Source of the DNA: Ehretia macrophylla
Taxonomy: Eukaryota > Streptophyta > Magnoliopsida > Boraginales > Ehretiaceae
Reading direction: 5' to 3'
Length of the DNA stretch: 64,000 nucleotides
Assembly (NCBI GenBank): GCA_037974665.1
Contig: CM075767.1
Span: forward strand, 89,120,644-89,184,643
In this document: positions 11,837 through 23,385 of the stretch, piece after piece
Numbering within the stretch: position 1 is the first letter of the stretch
How the letters are laid out: the number at the start of each line of letters is the position of its first letter
Translations under genes and position numbers: made by a program
The notes under the pieces: model-generated
Database searches by the model: none
Told to the model about the DNA's origin: nothing
The model's input: only the letters and a program-made list of their open reading frames with translations

Positions 11837-11955
11837 GGGTGCGATCATACCAACACTAATGCAACGGATCCCATCAGAACTCCGAAGTTAAGCGTGCTTG
11901 GGCGAGAGTAGAACTAGGATAGGTGACCCCCTGAGAAGTCCTCGTGTTGCACCCC
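11837..11955 (+). rRNA. 5S rRNA gene, copy 19
   Basis: Changes: G17A, C28A, T76A, G85A, G98A. Confidence 0.93.
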
Positions 11956-12513
11956 CTTTTCAAATTTTTTTTCCCTGGTTAGGGTTGCCAAGATACTTTA
12001 TCCATCAAATCTCTATTATCGAATCCCACGGAACATTGGGCAAGACAACTTCGCTTCACGTAGAGGCCGGGCCCGCAAACTGAGGGCATTGGGTTTGTGA
12101 CCTCGTCTCCGTCGCTCCGGTGAACATAACTTTTGAACCGTAAGAAGTTACGCGGCGCACAGCATACTGTTGCAAAGCTCTCTGTGAGCTCTACGACGGG
12201 GGCAGCTTGCTTGCTCGCTGTGCCCGTTTTTGGAGCCTAAAATCGAACGTTTTCATCAGTTTCAGGATACTTTTCTTCTTTTGCCCTATTTTTCCGTCCC
12301 GGATCATATATCGTGAGCTGTTAAAAGGATGACAACCTTACTCGCGGTACATCAGAAGGCCCTACAATGTGTCGATATCACGTCTTGTGAGGATGCTGCG
12401 TTGTTGAAGCGGATGGGTTGTTGTTAAGCCCATTCGGCCTTTTGAATTGGCTATCTCTCTAGGCTGGCACTGTGAACTGTTAACAGATATATGAATTGTA
12501 CCCTCAGTATGAC

Positions 12514-12632
12514 GGGTGCGATCATACCATCACTAATGCACCGGATCCCATCAAATCTCGGAAGTTAAGCGTGCTTGGGCGAGAGTAGTACTAGGATGGG
12601 TGACCCCCTGGGAAGACCTCGTGTTGAACCCC
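12514..12632 (+). rRNA. 5S rRNA gene, copy 20
   Basis: Changes: G17T, G41A, A43T, C47G, T103A, C114A. The upstream region is weakened (AGATATATG, GTACCC). Confidence 0.91.
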
Positions 12633-13189
12633 CTTTTCAATTTTTTTTGCCCTGGTTAGGGTTGCCAAGATACTTTATCCACCAAATCTCTATTACCGAA
12701 TCCCAAGGAACATTGGGAAGACAACTTCGCTTCACGTAGAGGCCGGGCCCGCAAACCGAGGGCGTAGGGTTTGTGACCAGGTCTCCGTCGCTCCGGTGCC
12801 CATAACTTTTGATCCGTAAGAAGTTACGCGCCGCACAGCATACCGTTGCAGAGCTCTCTAAGAGATCTACGACGGGGGCAACCAGCTTGCTTGCTGTGCC
12901 CATTTTTGGAGCCCAAAATCGAACGTTTTCATCAGTTTTAGGACACTTTTCTTCTTTTGCCCTATTTTTTCGTCCCAGATCGTACGTCGTGAGCTGTTAA
13001 AAGGACGACAACCTGACTCAAGGTACATCAGAGGGCCCTACAACGGGTCGATATCACGTCCTGCAAGGATGCTGCGTTGTTGAAGCAGATGGGTTATCGT
13101 TAAGCCCATTGGGCCTTTTGAATGGGCCATCTCTCTAGGCTGGCACTGTGAACCGTTAACATATATAGGAATTGTGCCCTCAACATGAC

Positions 13190-13308
13190 AGGTGCGATCA
13201 TACCAGCACTAATGCCCCGGATCCAAATAGAACTCCGAAGTTAAGCGTGCTTGGGCGAGAGTAGTATTAGGATGGGTGAGCCCTTGGGAAGTCCTCGTGT
13301 TGCACCCC
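13190..13308 (+). rRNA. 5S rRNA gene, copy 21
   Basis: Changes: G1A, A27C, C36A, T38A, C39T, C78T, C91G, C95T. Confidence 0.91.
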
Positions 13309-13866
13309 ATTTTCAATTTTTTTTGCCCTGGTTAGGGTTGCTAAGATACTTTATCCACCAAATCTCTATTACCGAATCCCACTGAATATTGGGCAAGACA
13401 ACTTCGCTTCACGTAGAGGCCGGGCCCTCAAATCGAGGGCATAGGGTTTGTGACAAGGTCTCCGTCGCTCCGACGCCCATAACTTTTGATCCGTACGGAG
13501 TTATGAGGTGCACAGCATAGCGTTGCAAAGCTCTCTGAGAGCTCTAGGACGGGGGTTGCGAGCTTGCTCGCTGTGCCCATTTTTGGAGCCCAAAATCAAA
13601 TGTTTTCATCAATTTTAGGACACTTTTCTTCTTTTGCCCTGTTTTTCCGTCCTGAATCGTACGGCGTGAGCTGTCAAATGGATGACAACCTAACTCAAGG
13701 TACATCAGAGTGCCCTACAACGTGTCGATATCACATCTTGCAAGGATGCTACGTTGTTGAAGAGGATGGGTTGTTGTTAAGCCCATTGGGCCTTTTGAAT
13801 GGGCCGTCTCTCTAGGCAGGCACTGTGAACCGTTAATACATATAGGAATTGTGCCCTCAACATGAC

Positions 13867-13985
13867 GTGTGCAATCATACCAACACTAATGTGCCGGATC
13901 CTATCAGAACTCCGAAGTTAAGCATGCTTGGGCAAGAGTAGTACTACGATGGGTGACCCCTTGGGAAGTCCTCGTGTTGCAACCC
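13867..13985 (+). rRNA. 5S rRNA gene, copy 22
   Basis: Changes: G2T, G7A, G17A, C26T, A27G, C36T, G58A, G68A, G81C, C95T, C116A. One of the most diverged full-length copies in this block, with changes in all three internal promoter elements. Confidence 0.88.
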
Positions 13986-14199
13986 CTTTCCAATTGTTTT
14001 TTGCCCTCGTTAGGGTTGCCAAGATACTTTATATGCCAAATCTCTATTATCAAATCCCACGGAACATTGGGCAAGACAACTTCGCTTCACGTAGAGGCCG
14101 AGCCTGGAAATCGAGGGAGTAGGTTTTGTGACCAGGCCTCCGTCGCTCCGGTGCCCATAACTTTTGATCTGTAAGGAGTTACGGGGCGCACATCATACC

Positions 14200-14220
14200 G
14201 TTGCAAAGCCAGCTTGCTCG
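14200..14220 (+). repeat. Spacer deletion removing the conserved inverted repeat
   Basis: The spacer after copy 22 jumps from GTTGCAAAG to CCAGCTTG. It loses about 28 bp that in other repeats hold the AGCTCTCTGAGAGCT inverted repeat. The repeat is 644 bp as a result, with a second small loss near 14454. Confidence 0.85.
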
Positions 14221-14510
14221 CTGTGCCCTTTTTGGAGCCCAAAATCGAACATTTTCATCAGTTTCAAGCCACTTTTGTTCTTTTGCTCTATTTTTCCGTC
14301 ACGGATTGTACGTCGTGAGCTGTTAAAACGACGACAAACTGACTCGCGGGACATTAGAGAGCCCTACAACGTGTCGATATCAAGTCTTGCGAGGATGCTG
14401 CGTTGTTAAAGCGGGTGGGTTGTCGTTAAGCCCATTGGGCCTTTTGAATGGGCCTCTTGGCTGGGACTGTGAACCGTTAACACATTTAGGAATTGTGCCC
14501 TCAACATGAC

Positions 14511-14629
14511 GGGTGCGATCATACCAGCACTAATGCACCGAATCCCATCAGAACTCCGAAGTTAAGCGTGCTTGGGCGAGAGTAGAAGTAGGATGGGTGA
14601 CCCCCTGGGAAGTCCTCGTGTTGCACCCC
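14511..14629 (+). rRNA. 5S rRNA gene, copy 23
   Basis: Changes: G31A, T76A, C78G. Internal promoter essentially intact. Confidence 0.94.
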
Positions 14630-15188
14630 CTTTTTCTATTTTATTTGCCCTGGTCAGGGTTGCCAAGATACTTTATCCATCAAATCTCCATTACCGAATA
14701 CCACGGAACATTGGGCAAGACAACTTCGCTTCACGTAGAGGCCGGGCCCGCAAACTGAGGGCGTAGGGTTTGTGACCAGGTCTCCGTCGCTCCGGTGCCC
14801 ATAACTTTTCATCCGTATGGAGTTACGCGGCGCACAGCATACCGTTGCAAAGCTCTCTGAGAGCTCTACGACGGGGGCAACCAGCTTGCTCGCTGTGCCC
14901 CTTTTTGGAGCCCAAAATTGAACGTTTTTATCAGTTTCAGGATACTTTTCTTCTTTTGCCCTATTTTTCCATCCCAGATCGTACATCGTGAGCTGTTAAA
15001 AGGACGACAACCTTACTCGCGGTACATCAGAGGGCCCTACAATGTGTCGATATCACGTCTTGCGAGGATGCTGCGTTGTTAAAGCGGATAGGTTGTCGTT
15101 AAGCCCATTGGGCCTTTTGAATGGGCCATCTCTCTAGGCTGGCACTGTGAACCGTTAACACATATAGGAATTGTGCCCTCAACATGAC

Positions 15189-15307
15189 GGGTGCGATCAT
15201 ACCAGTACTAATGCCCCGGATCCCATCAGAACTCCGAAGTTAAGCGTGCTTGGGCGAGAGTAGTACTAGGATGGGTGACCCCTTGGGAAGTCCTCGTGTT
15301 GCACCCG
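15189..15307 (+). rRNA. 5S rRNA gene, copy 24
   Basis: Changes: C18T, A27C, C95T, C119G. Canonical upstream elements. Confidence 0.94.
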
Positions 15308-15866
15308 CTTTTCAATTTTTTTTTGCCCTGGTTAGGGTTACCAAGATACTTTATAAACCAAATCTCTATTACCGAATCCCACGAAACATTGGGCAAGACA
15401 ACTTCGCTTCACGCAGAGGCCTGGCCCGCAAACCGAGGGCGTAGGGTTTGTGACCAGATCTCCGTCGCTCCGGTGCCCATAACTTTTGATCCGTAAGGAG
15501 TTATGCGGCGCACAGCATACCGTTGCAAAGCTCTCTGAGAGCTCTACGATGGGGGCAGCCACCTTGCTCACTGTGCCTATTTTTGGAGCCCAAAATTGAA
15601 TGTTTTCATCAGTTTCAGGAAACTTTTCTTCTTTTGCCCTGTTTTTCTGTCCCGGAACATAGGTCGTGAGCTGTTAAAAGGATGACAACCTGACTCAAGG
15701 TACATCAGAGGACCCTACAACATGTCGATATCACGTCTTGCGAGGATGCTGCGTTGTTGAAGCGGATGGGTTGTCGTTAAGCCCATTGGGCCTTTTGAAT
15801 AGGCCGTCTCTCAAGGCTGGCACTGTGAACCGTTAACATATATAGGAATTGTGCCCTCAACATGAC

Positions 15867-15985
15867 GGGTGCGATCATACCAGCACTAATGTACTGGATC
15901 CCATCAGAACTCCGAAGTTAAGCGTGCTTGGGCGAGAGTAGTACTAGGATGGGTGACCCCTTGGGAAGTCCTCGTGTTGCACCCC
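15867..15985 (+). rRNA. 5S rRNA gene, copy 25
   Basis: Changes: C26T, C29T, C95T, all transitions. Upstream box reads CATATATAGG. One of the copies nearest the consensus. Confidence 0.95.
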
Positions 15986-16543
15986 CTTTTCAATTTTTTT
16001 TTCCCTGGTTAGGGTTGCCAAGATGCTTTATCTAACAAATCTCTATTACCGAATCCCACGGAACATTGGGCAAGACAACTTCGCTGCACGTAGAGGCCAG
16101 GCACGCAAAACGAGGGCGTAGGTTTATTGACCAGGGCTCCGTCGCTCCGGTGCCCATAAATTTTGATCCGTAAGGCGTTACGTGGCGCACAACATACTGT
16201 TGCAAAGCTTTCTGAGAGCTCTACGACGGGGACAGCCAGCTTGCTCGCTGCTCCCATTTTTGGAGCCCAAAATTGAAAGTTTTCATCAGTTTCAGGCCAC
16301 TTTTGTTCTTTTCCTCTATTTTTATGTCCTGGATCGTACGTCGTGGGTTGTTAAAAGGACAACAACCTGACTCGCGGGACATCAGAGGTCCCTATAACGT
16401 GTCGATATCAAGTCTTGCGAGGATGCTGCGTTGTTGAAGCGAATGGGTTGTAGTTAAGCCCATTGGGCCTTTTTAATGGGCCATCTCTCTAGGCTGGGAC
16501 TGTGAACCGTTAACACATATAGGAATTGTTCCCTCAACATGAC

Positions 16544-16662
16544 TGGTGCGATCATACCAGCACTAATGCACCGGATCCCATCAGAACTACGAAGTTAAGC
16601 GTGCTTGGGCTAGACTAGTACTAGGATGAGTCACCCCTTGGGAAGTCCTCGTGTTGCACCGC
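16544..16662 (+). rRNA. 5S rRNA gene, copy 26
   Basis: Changes: G1T, C46A, G68T, G72C, G86A, G89C, C95T, C118G. Intermediate element and C box are both altered; the upstream GC is TC. Confidence 0.9.
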
Positions 16663-17219
16663 CTTTTCAATTTTTTTGGCCTGGGTTAGGGTTGCCAAGA
16701 TACTTTATCCATCAAATCACTATTACCGAATCCCATGGAACATTGGGTAAGACAACTTTGCTTCACGTAGAGGCCGGGCCTGCAAACCGAGGGTGTAGGG
16801 TTTGTGACCAGGTCTCCGTCGCTCCGGTGCCCAAAACTTTTGATTCGTAAGGAGTTAGGACGGGCACAACATACCATTGCAAAGCTCTCTGAGAGCTCTA
16901 CGACGGGGACAACTAGCTTGCTCACTGTGCCAATTTTTGGAGCCCAAAATCAAACGTTTCATCAGTTTCAGGCCACTTTTCTTCTTTTGCCCTGTTTTTC
17001 TGTCATGGATCGTACGTCGTGAGCTGTTAAAAGGACGACAACCTGACTCGTGGTATATCAGAGAGCCCTGCAACGTGTCGATTTCACGTCTTGCGAGGAT
17101 GTTGCGTTGTTGAAGCGGATGGGTTGTCGTTGAGCCCATTGGGCCTTTTGAATGGGCCATCTCTCTAGGCTGGCACTGTGAACCTTTAACACATATAGGA
17201 ATTGTGCCCTCAACATGAC

Positions 17220-17338
17220 GGGTGCGATCATACTAGCACTAATGTACCGGATCCCATCAGAACTCCGAAGTTAAGCGTGCTTGGGCAAGTGTAGTACTAG
17301 GATGGGTGACCCCATGGGAAGTCCTCGTGTTGCACCCC
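17220..17338 (+). rRNA. 5S rRNA gene, copy 27
   Basis: Changes: C15T, C26T, G68A, A71T, C95A. Canonical upstream elements. Confidence 0.93.
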
Positions 17339-17896
17339 CTTTTCAATTTTTTTTGCCCTGGATAGGGTTGCCAAGATACTTTATCCACCAAATCTCTATT
17401 ACCGAATCCCACGGAACATTGGGCAAGACAACTTCGCTTCACGTAGAGGCCGGGCCCGCAAACTGAGGGCGTAGGGTTTGTGACCAGGTCTCCGTCGCTC
17501 CGGTGCCCATAACTTTTGATCCGTAAGGAGTTACGCGGCGCACAACATACCATTGCAAACTTCTCTGAGAGCTCTACGACCGGGGCAACTAGCTTGCTCG
17601 TTGTACCCATTTTTGGAGGCCAAAATCAAACGTTTTCATCAGTTTTAGGCCACTTTTGTTCATTTGCTCTACTTTTTCGTCCCGGATTGTACGTCGTGAC
17701 CTGTTAAAAGGACGACAACCTGACTCGTGGAACATCAGAGGTCCCTACAACGTGTCGATATCACGTCTTGCGAGGATGCTGCGTTGTTGAAGCTGATGGG
17801 TTGTCGTTAAGCCCATTGGGCCTTTTGAATGGGCCATCTCTCTAGGCTGGGACTGTGAACCGTTAACACATATAAGAATTGTGCCTTCAACATGGC

Positions 17897-18014
17897 GGGT
17901 GCATCATACCAGTACTAATGCACCGGATCCCATCAGAACTCCGAAGTTAAGCGTGCTTGGGCGAGAGTAGTACTAGGATGGGTGACCCCCTGGGAAGTCC
18001 TCGTGTTGCACCCC
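17897..18014 (+). rRNA. 5S rRNA gene, copy 28 (spacer split by LTR element)
   Basis: 118 bp, because G7 is deleted (GGGTGCATC); the other change is C18T. Its spacer is interrupted at 18363 by the LTR element and resumes at 22194. Without the insert and one target duplication the distance to copy 29 is 676 bp, the normal period. Confidence 0.92.
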
Positions 18015-18358
18015 CTTTTCAAATTTTTTTGCCCTGGTTAGGGTTGCCAAGATACTTTATCCACCAAATCTCTATTACCGAATCCCACAGAACATTGGGC
18101 AAGACAACTTCGCTTCACGTAGAGGCCGGGCCCGCAAACCGAGGGCGTAGGGTTTGTGACCAGGTCTCCGTCGCTCCGGTGCCCATAAATTTTGATCCGT
18201 AAGGAGTTACGCGGCGCACAGCGTGCCATTGCAAAGCTCTCTGAGAGCTCTACGACGGGGGCAGTCATCTTGCTGGCTGTGCCCACTTTTGGACCCTAAA
18301 ATCGAACGGTTTCATATATTTCAGGACACTTTTCTTCTTTTGCCCTGTTTTTTTGTCC

Positions 18359-18363
18359 CGGAT
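18359..18363. repeat. Target-site duplication CGGAT, left
   Basis: CGGAT directly precedes TGTCACG, and the same five bases follow the element at 22194-22198. In uninterrupted repeats this place reads CCCGGATCGTACG once. Confidence 0.92.
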
Positions 18364-20314
18364 TGTCACGCCCCAACCCGGCCTATAAAGGTTAGACTAG
18401 GGTGTGATCTAAACATTCAAGTCACGTCTTATACTTAACCGTTCATGAAGATTTAACACTTAACGTTTTGGCCTAAACTCCAAAATTTTTCGGTAAACCG
18501 GCAGCATAACGGCTGTAATTAGGCTCTTTGGTTTGACCTAATTCTCTAAACGCCTCAATTATTCCAATCATTAATCCAATTCCATTAAGGACTCCTATTT
18601 GTCACCAACCGATTTGCCTACTAGTTTATCTTGAAAGTCTCGTTTGGTTAATAAGCCTAACATGATAACTATATCCGGTTTATTTGTTAATTTCATGTCA
18701 TGCAAGTACCTATTATCCTTTAGTTTGCAAATGAGCACCTAAGTGAAATTAGATAGAATTAACTTAGTTGATCGTTCATCTAGTGGTTTGAAAGCACACG
18801 ATAACTACTAATTAAGAAAACGAAAGCAAACAACCAAATAAAAATTCATCCGGTTATAGATAGTACAATCCCATAATTAGACCCAAATTACAACGGGGTC
18901 ATTTACATCAATAAAATGAATAGTTTTCAATCAAACACAACATCCATATAGCAACCATTTTCAGGCAAAGCACAAAAGCACGTAGGGACAGGCAATCACT
19001 CCAAGGAACCATTGTTAGGCACATCGTCCTCGGGTACCTGTTCTTGATCTTCTTCACCTGAGATGATAAAAGAGGGTGAGTCCTTATGAACTCAGCGAGG
19101 GGGAACGAGAAATAGGTTTTGAAACTCATTTTCCGGTTCAACTTATGAAAATCCTTTTGCAAGCATGAATATAACAATAATATAAGATACAGGAACAGGA
19201 ATACCAGTCTTTCCTCCCCGAGGTTCTCTAGGAACCAAGCGAGAGTACTTATACACATAGTAAAAGGATACGGTGAGCTTTAGCTCTCAGATCAGTTTCA
19301 GAATCAGAAGTTGTGTTCAACTTCAAATCATCCCCCAAACACGCCAGGTGGGTGTACTCCGGATGTACCCCGAAATCCTACGACCCAACTCTCCGAGGAA
19401 GTCTAGCCCCCAAGCGAGAGAGGGAATGGAACCATGGTAGTCACGGGTGCACTAGCAAGCCCGATGCCGCCCGGTGTGCTGATCGCTACCATGCCAACAG
19501 GAAAGGTTGCAACCTTGTATGCAATGCACATTCATGACAGGCAATATATCACAGGAGGAGGACAACAAAGTAGGTTGCCTCCGGACAGTCATAAGATTGC
19601 ACATTGACCAAGTAAACAGGTAAACAAGCAGGGCACGATAAGACAGGAAATTTCACTTGAAAGGCATATAGAGTTATATGAAAATTAAACGGGCAGCCAT
19701 GTAACACATGTAAAACAGACCATATAACTCATTTCAAAGTCCACGTGATCAAGTAGTAAGCTTTATTCAACATGCAATAACATCTACGTGGGTTCGGGTG
19801 CAAGAAAAAGCTTATTTGTCAACATGCAATGATCAAAATCACATTTAAGACTATAAAGGCATTTACGGGCAGCCTACTAAACATATAATTCCACACAATA
19901 TTCAAATGATCAACACTTAGCAAAACTACCTAGTCATTAGGGTTTCCATTTCGTGCATATTTGTGCAATTTGAGCCTCAACCAAACTCAAAGTCAATCTC
20001 AAACCATGCATCATATAATTCAACATCCTCAAGTACTCAAAACAGTCCACACAACATCTCAACACCAAAATTCCAAGAAATTAACACCACAAGAGAGGTT
20101 ACAATAATTTTTCCAAGCATATAGCTAAGTGAAACCCTTACAGCAATAGGCTGTTTTCTCACAATCACTAGGATAAGCAAAAAAACTCCAAATCCAGTGA
20201 ATAAGATGTCAAATTAAATCTTAAGAAGATAACTAAAATCAGAAACAAACCTTGCACCAATTGGAGTTCGGGATCATTAGATATAGCCGAAATAGTGAGA
20301 TAGCACAAAACTGT

Positions 20315-20705
20315 CCAGATTTGCACACATTTCCATAATTGACGTTTTTAAGGTCCTTAGGGTCAGTTTTAGCCTTGGTCCATTTCCGACACAATTTTTC
20401 AGAACTGAAAAATATAGCAGCACACCAAATTTAATGCATTTTGGACATCATTTACTAAGTAAAATATGGTTCGTTCCACAAGGTCAGTGTATCTGCCAAA
20501 ACCTGCTTCATTTTTCCAGATTTCCGGATTTGGACACATTTTAAAGATTCGCCATTTTGAGGATCTTAGAGTCAAGATTAGCTTCGGACTATTTCTGGGA
20601 AAAATGTTCAAAACTGTCCAAAATAGTCACATACAAATTTTCATGAATTTTCAACATCATTTTCCTAGCGAAACTTACCTCGAAACAGACTGGTCAGAGA
20701 GCTGT
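20315..20705. repeat. Degenerate tandem duplication, unit about 209 bp
   Basis: Two diverged copies lie inside the LTR element, starting at CCAGATTTGCACACATTT (20315) and CCGGATTTGGACACATTT (20524). Both continue through matching blocks (GGTCCTTAGGGTCA/GGATCTTAGAGTCA) to GGTCAGTG (about 20482) and GGTCAGAG (about 20691). The offset is constant at about 209 bp. Confidence 0.75.
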
Positions 20706-20920
20706 CAACAATTCGACTTCACCTAGCATCACTTTCAAGCCAAGATCTTGCCATGCATGGTTGTTTAAGCTTATGAACGAACATATAACTCAAGTACAGA
20801 AGAAAATACACACATTTATGAGCATGCATGTGGATTTTTGAAGAGTTTTCAAAAGGTTTTAGCCCTCACCTTAGCAATCAACCCAAAAGATGCTCAAAAA
20901 CCTTGTTGAAGCTCAAATCT

Positions 20921-20935
20921 CTTCTTCTTCTTCTT
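20921..20935. repeat. CTT microsatellite
   Basis: Five CTT units in a row, inside the LTR element. Confidence 0.85.
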
Positions 20936-21769
20936 GCTTAGCCGAGATTCCAACTAGCTTTTCTCTATTTTTTCCTAGCTTAGTGATCAATCTCTTAGCA
21001 CATGCATGAGGTTAGAACATGAAGAAAAGAAATGGAAGTCAAGAAGCTTACCTAGGCCGAATAGAAGTCTTCAATGTCCATGCATGTGTGATTTTCACTT
21101 CCTAGCTAGCTCGGTTGAGGTCCTTTGCTTATGTCTTGATTTGTTTAGCTATGGTGTAAAGAAGATAAGCTATGGAGGTATAGAACTCAGCCAAAACCGA
21201 AATGGAGAGAGAAAATGAGAGGGAAGTGAGAGAAAAGAAGGAGAAATGAAAGAGAAATGAAAGATTATGACAAAGAATGACAAAGAGTGATGTTTTGCAT
21301 TGTTCTAAGCATATGGTCAGCCTTGGGCAGCCCATTTTCAGTATTTTTGTGTCTTCAAGGAGTATTTTGAAATGGCTAGCATGGGCATGGAGCACTTGGT
21401 CGAAAATGGTGGAGATTTGAGGAGAATTGAGCAATTTTTTATGCATTGTGTTAAGTGTTTTGTCATAGTTTGTCTAGGACTAAATTTTTATGCATTTGTG
21501 TCATTAGAATTGTCATAGGAATGTTGGGGAATGAGGGAATCTAGGTAGAATAAAATATAGGAATGTTTGTTGATGAGTTGAATTATGAATAGAATAATAG
21601 ATAGTGTAAAATGTAGGAATAGTTTAGTATTATTTTATTGTTAGTGGAGTTTGTAGAGAATTTGAATTAGGAATATAATATTGGTTAGTGGATTGTGTAG
21701 GATTATTTTAGTGTCTAGTGCTTTGTGTAAGATTCTTTCTTGATTAACGTGGTGTCATGGATTCCTAGA

Positions 21770-22175
21770 TCTAGGGCACGAATTATGAGGTAGACACGAA
21801 CTACGAGGTACAGCACGTATTTCAAGACTAAGGTACATACTTCAAGATAAGTGCACGGATTCTAATGCTAACACATGCAACCCTAGGTGAATGAACGTAG
21901 AACAAAATAAGGCACGTAATTCAATACAATGCACGTAATTCAAGACACGACTCTTAAACCAAGGTTAAAGCACGCAGTTCAAGATTAATGCACGCGAAAC
22001 GAAGAGACACACGTAAATCAAGGTCTCGCACGTAAATTAAGGTCATGGCATGTTTATCTAGGTATCACACGTATATCGAGGATTATGGCACACAATTCTA
22101 GGTTAGGGCACGTAATCCAAGGTCGGTCATATAATTAGGGATCTATGGCATGCAAATCGAGGTATGACACATTAT
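21770..22175. repeat. Degenerate short-period repeat (CACGTAATTCAAGGT-like)
   Basis: A run of imperfect units of about 18-25 bp, each with a version of GCACGTAATTCAAGGT. Examples: gcacgtaattcaa near 21910, cacgtaaatcaaggt near 22012, gcacgtaatccaaggt near 22107. It lies at the end of the element that would be the LTR 5' end on the - strand. Spacing is irregular, so this is an old, diverged array. Confidence 0.75.
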
Positions 22176-22407
22176 TCGGGGTCGGGCCTCACACGGATCG
22201 TACGTCGTGAGCTGTTAAAAGGATGACAACCTAACTCGCGGTACATCAGAGGGCCCTACAACATGTCGATATCACGTCTTGGGAGGATGCCGCGTTGTTG
22301 AAGCAGATGGGTTGTCGTTATGCCCATTGGGCCTTTTGAATAGGCCATCTCTCTAGGCTGGCACTGTGAACCGTTAACACATATAAGAATTGTGCCCTCA
22401 ACATGAC

Positions 22408-22526
22408 GGGTGCGATCATACCAGCACTAATGCACTGGATCCCATAAGAACTCCGAAGTTAAGCGTTCTTGGGCGAGAGTAGTACTAGGATGGGTGACCC
22501 GCTGGGAAGTCCTCGTGTTGCACCCC
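22408..22526 (+). rRNA. 5S rRNA gene, copy 29
   Basis: Changes: C29T, C39A, G60T, C94G. First complete gene after the LTR element. Confidence 0.93.
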
Positions 22527-23083
22527 CTTTTCAATTTTTTTTGCCCTTGTTAGGGTTGCCAAAATACTTTATCCACCAAATCTCTATTACTGAATCCCAC
22601 GGAACATTGGGCAAGACAACTTCACTCATGTAGAGGCTGGGCCCGCAAACCGAGGGTGTAGGGTTTGTGACCAGGTCTACGTCGCTCCGGTGCACATAAC
22701 TTTTGATCCGTAAGGAGTTACGCGGTGCACAACATACCATGGCAAAGCTCTATGAGAGCTCTACGATGGGGGCAGCCAGCTAGCTCGCTATGCCCGTTTT
22801 TGTAGCCCAAAATCGAATGTTTTCATCAGTTTCAAAACACTTTTCTTCTTTTGCCCTATTTTTTCATCCCGGATCGTACGTCGTGAGCTGTTAAAAGGAC
22901 GACAACCTGACTCGCTGTACATCAGAGGGCCCTACAACATGTCGATCTCACGTCTTGCGAGGATGTTGCGTTGTTGAAGCAGATGGGTTGTCGTTAGGCC
23001 CATTGGGCCTTTTGAATGGGCCATCACTCTAAGCTGGCACTGTGAACCGTTAACACATATAGGAATTGTGCCCTCAACATGAT

Positions 23084-23171
23084 GGGGGCGATCATACCAG
23101 CACTAATGCACCGGATCCCATCAGAACTCCGAAGTTAAGCGTGCTTGGGGGAGAGTAGTACTAGAATGGGT
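23084..23171 (+). pseudogene. Truncated 5S rRNA gene, copy 30
   Basis: Only nt 1-88 are present. After ...ACTAGAATGGGT the sequence switches directly to spacer (TGTCGTTAAGCCC) normally found about 95 bp before a gene. The 5S C box and the spacer share GGATGGGT, which is the joint. About 494 bp are lost, including the gene 3' end and its terminator. Changes in the remainder: T4G, C67G, G82A. Such a product could not form the terminal helix, so this copy is dead. Confidence 0.93.
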
Positions 23172-23266
23172 TGTCGTTAAGCCCATTGGGCCTTTTGAAT
23201 GGGTCATCACTCTAGGCTGGCACAGTGAACCGTTAACATATATAGGAATTCTGCCCTCAACATGAC

Positions 23267-23385
23267 GGGTGTGATCATACCAGCACTAATGCATCGGATC
23301 CCATCAGAACTCCGAAGTTAATCATGCTTGGGCGAGAATAGTACTATGATGGGTGACCCCCTGGGAAGTCCTTGTGTTGTACACC
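23267..23385 (+). rRNA. 5S rRNA gene, copy 31
   Basis: Lies 183 bp after copy 30 but keeps its full upstream promoter. Changes: C6T, C28T, G56T, G58A, G72A, G81T, C107T, C114T, C117A. Strongly diverged. Confidence 0.89.

Larger units (their letters stand above)
1..18363 (+). repeat. 5S rDNA tandem array, left block (28 genes)
   Basis: Head-to-tail repeats of a 119-bp 5S gene plus a spacer of about 557 bp, period about 676-677 bp, all in one orientation. Bases 1-151 are the end of a spacer whose gene lies outside the window. Every inter-gene stretch holds the same spacer and no other gene. Its parts, located in the repeat at 9131-9807, are: T-rich terminator just after the gene; TTAGGGTT (9273-9280); TAGGGTTT (9383-9390); perfect inverted repeat AGCTCTCTGAGAGCT (9470-9484); GGATGGGT (9705-9712); GCCCATT/AATGGGC inverted repeat with two TGGGCC motifs (9722-9746); then the CATATA-type upstream promoter. 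Irregular units: 217 bp (6884), 644 bp (13867) and 660 bp (6224). The block ends where an LTR element splits the spacer after gene 28. Confidence 0.97.
18364..22193 (-). mobile_element. Solo LTR (3.83 kb), Ty3/gypsy-like, reverse orientation
   Basis: The element starts TGTCACGCCCCAACCCGG and ends GGCCTCACA, giving TG...CA termini and a perfect 5-bp target duplication. No second copy of its ends, primer-binding site, polypurine tract or gag/pol domain is visible inside, which fits a solo LTR left by LTR-LTR recombination. Orientation is inferred from the complementary strand. There it ends in GGGTTGGGGCGTGACA, almost the same as the 3' terminus of the chromovirus LTR at 38847, and it shares motifs in the same order, such as CCCTCGCTGAG (19091-19101 here, 31062-31072 there). 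A non-autonomous LARD-type element cannot be excluded. Open frames inside (for example 18908-19258 on -) show no recognisable domain and I do not call genes. Confidence 0.75.

Noticed and set aside
18908..19258. Possible 116-codon gene on the - strand inside the solo LTR (MCISTLAWFLENLG...).
   Set aside because: No domain, lies wholly within an LTR-like element, and is leucine-rich low-information sequence.
20466..20726. Open frames in 20.4-21.5 kb as host genes.
   Set aside because: They lie inside the TG...CA element bounded by CGGAT duplications, overlap the 209-bp duplication, and show no domain.
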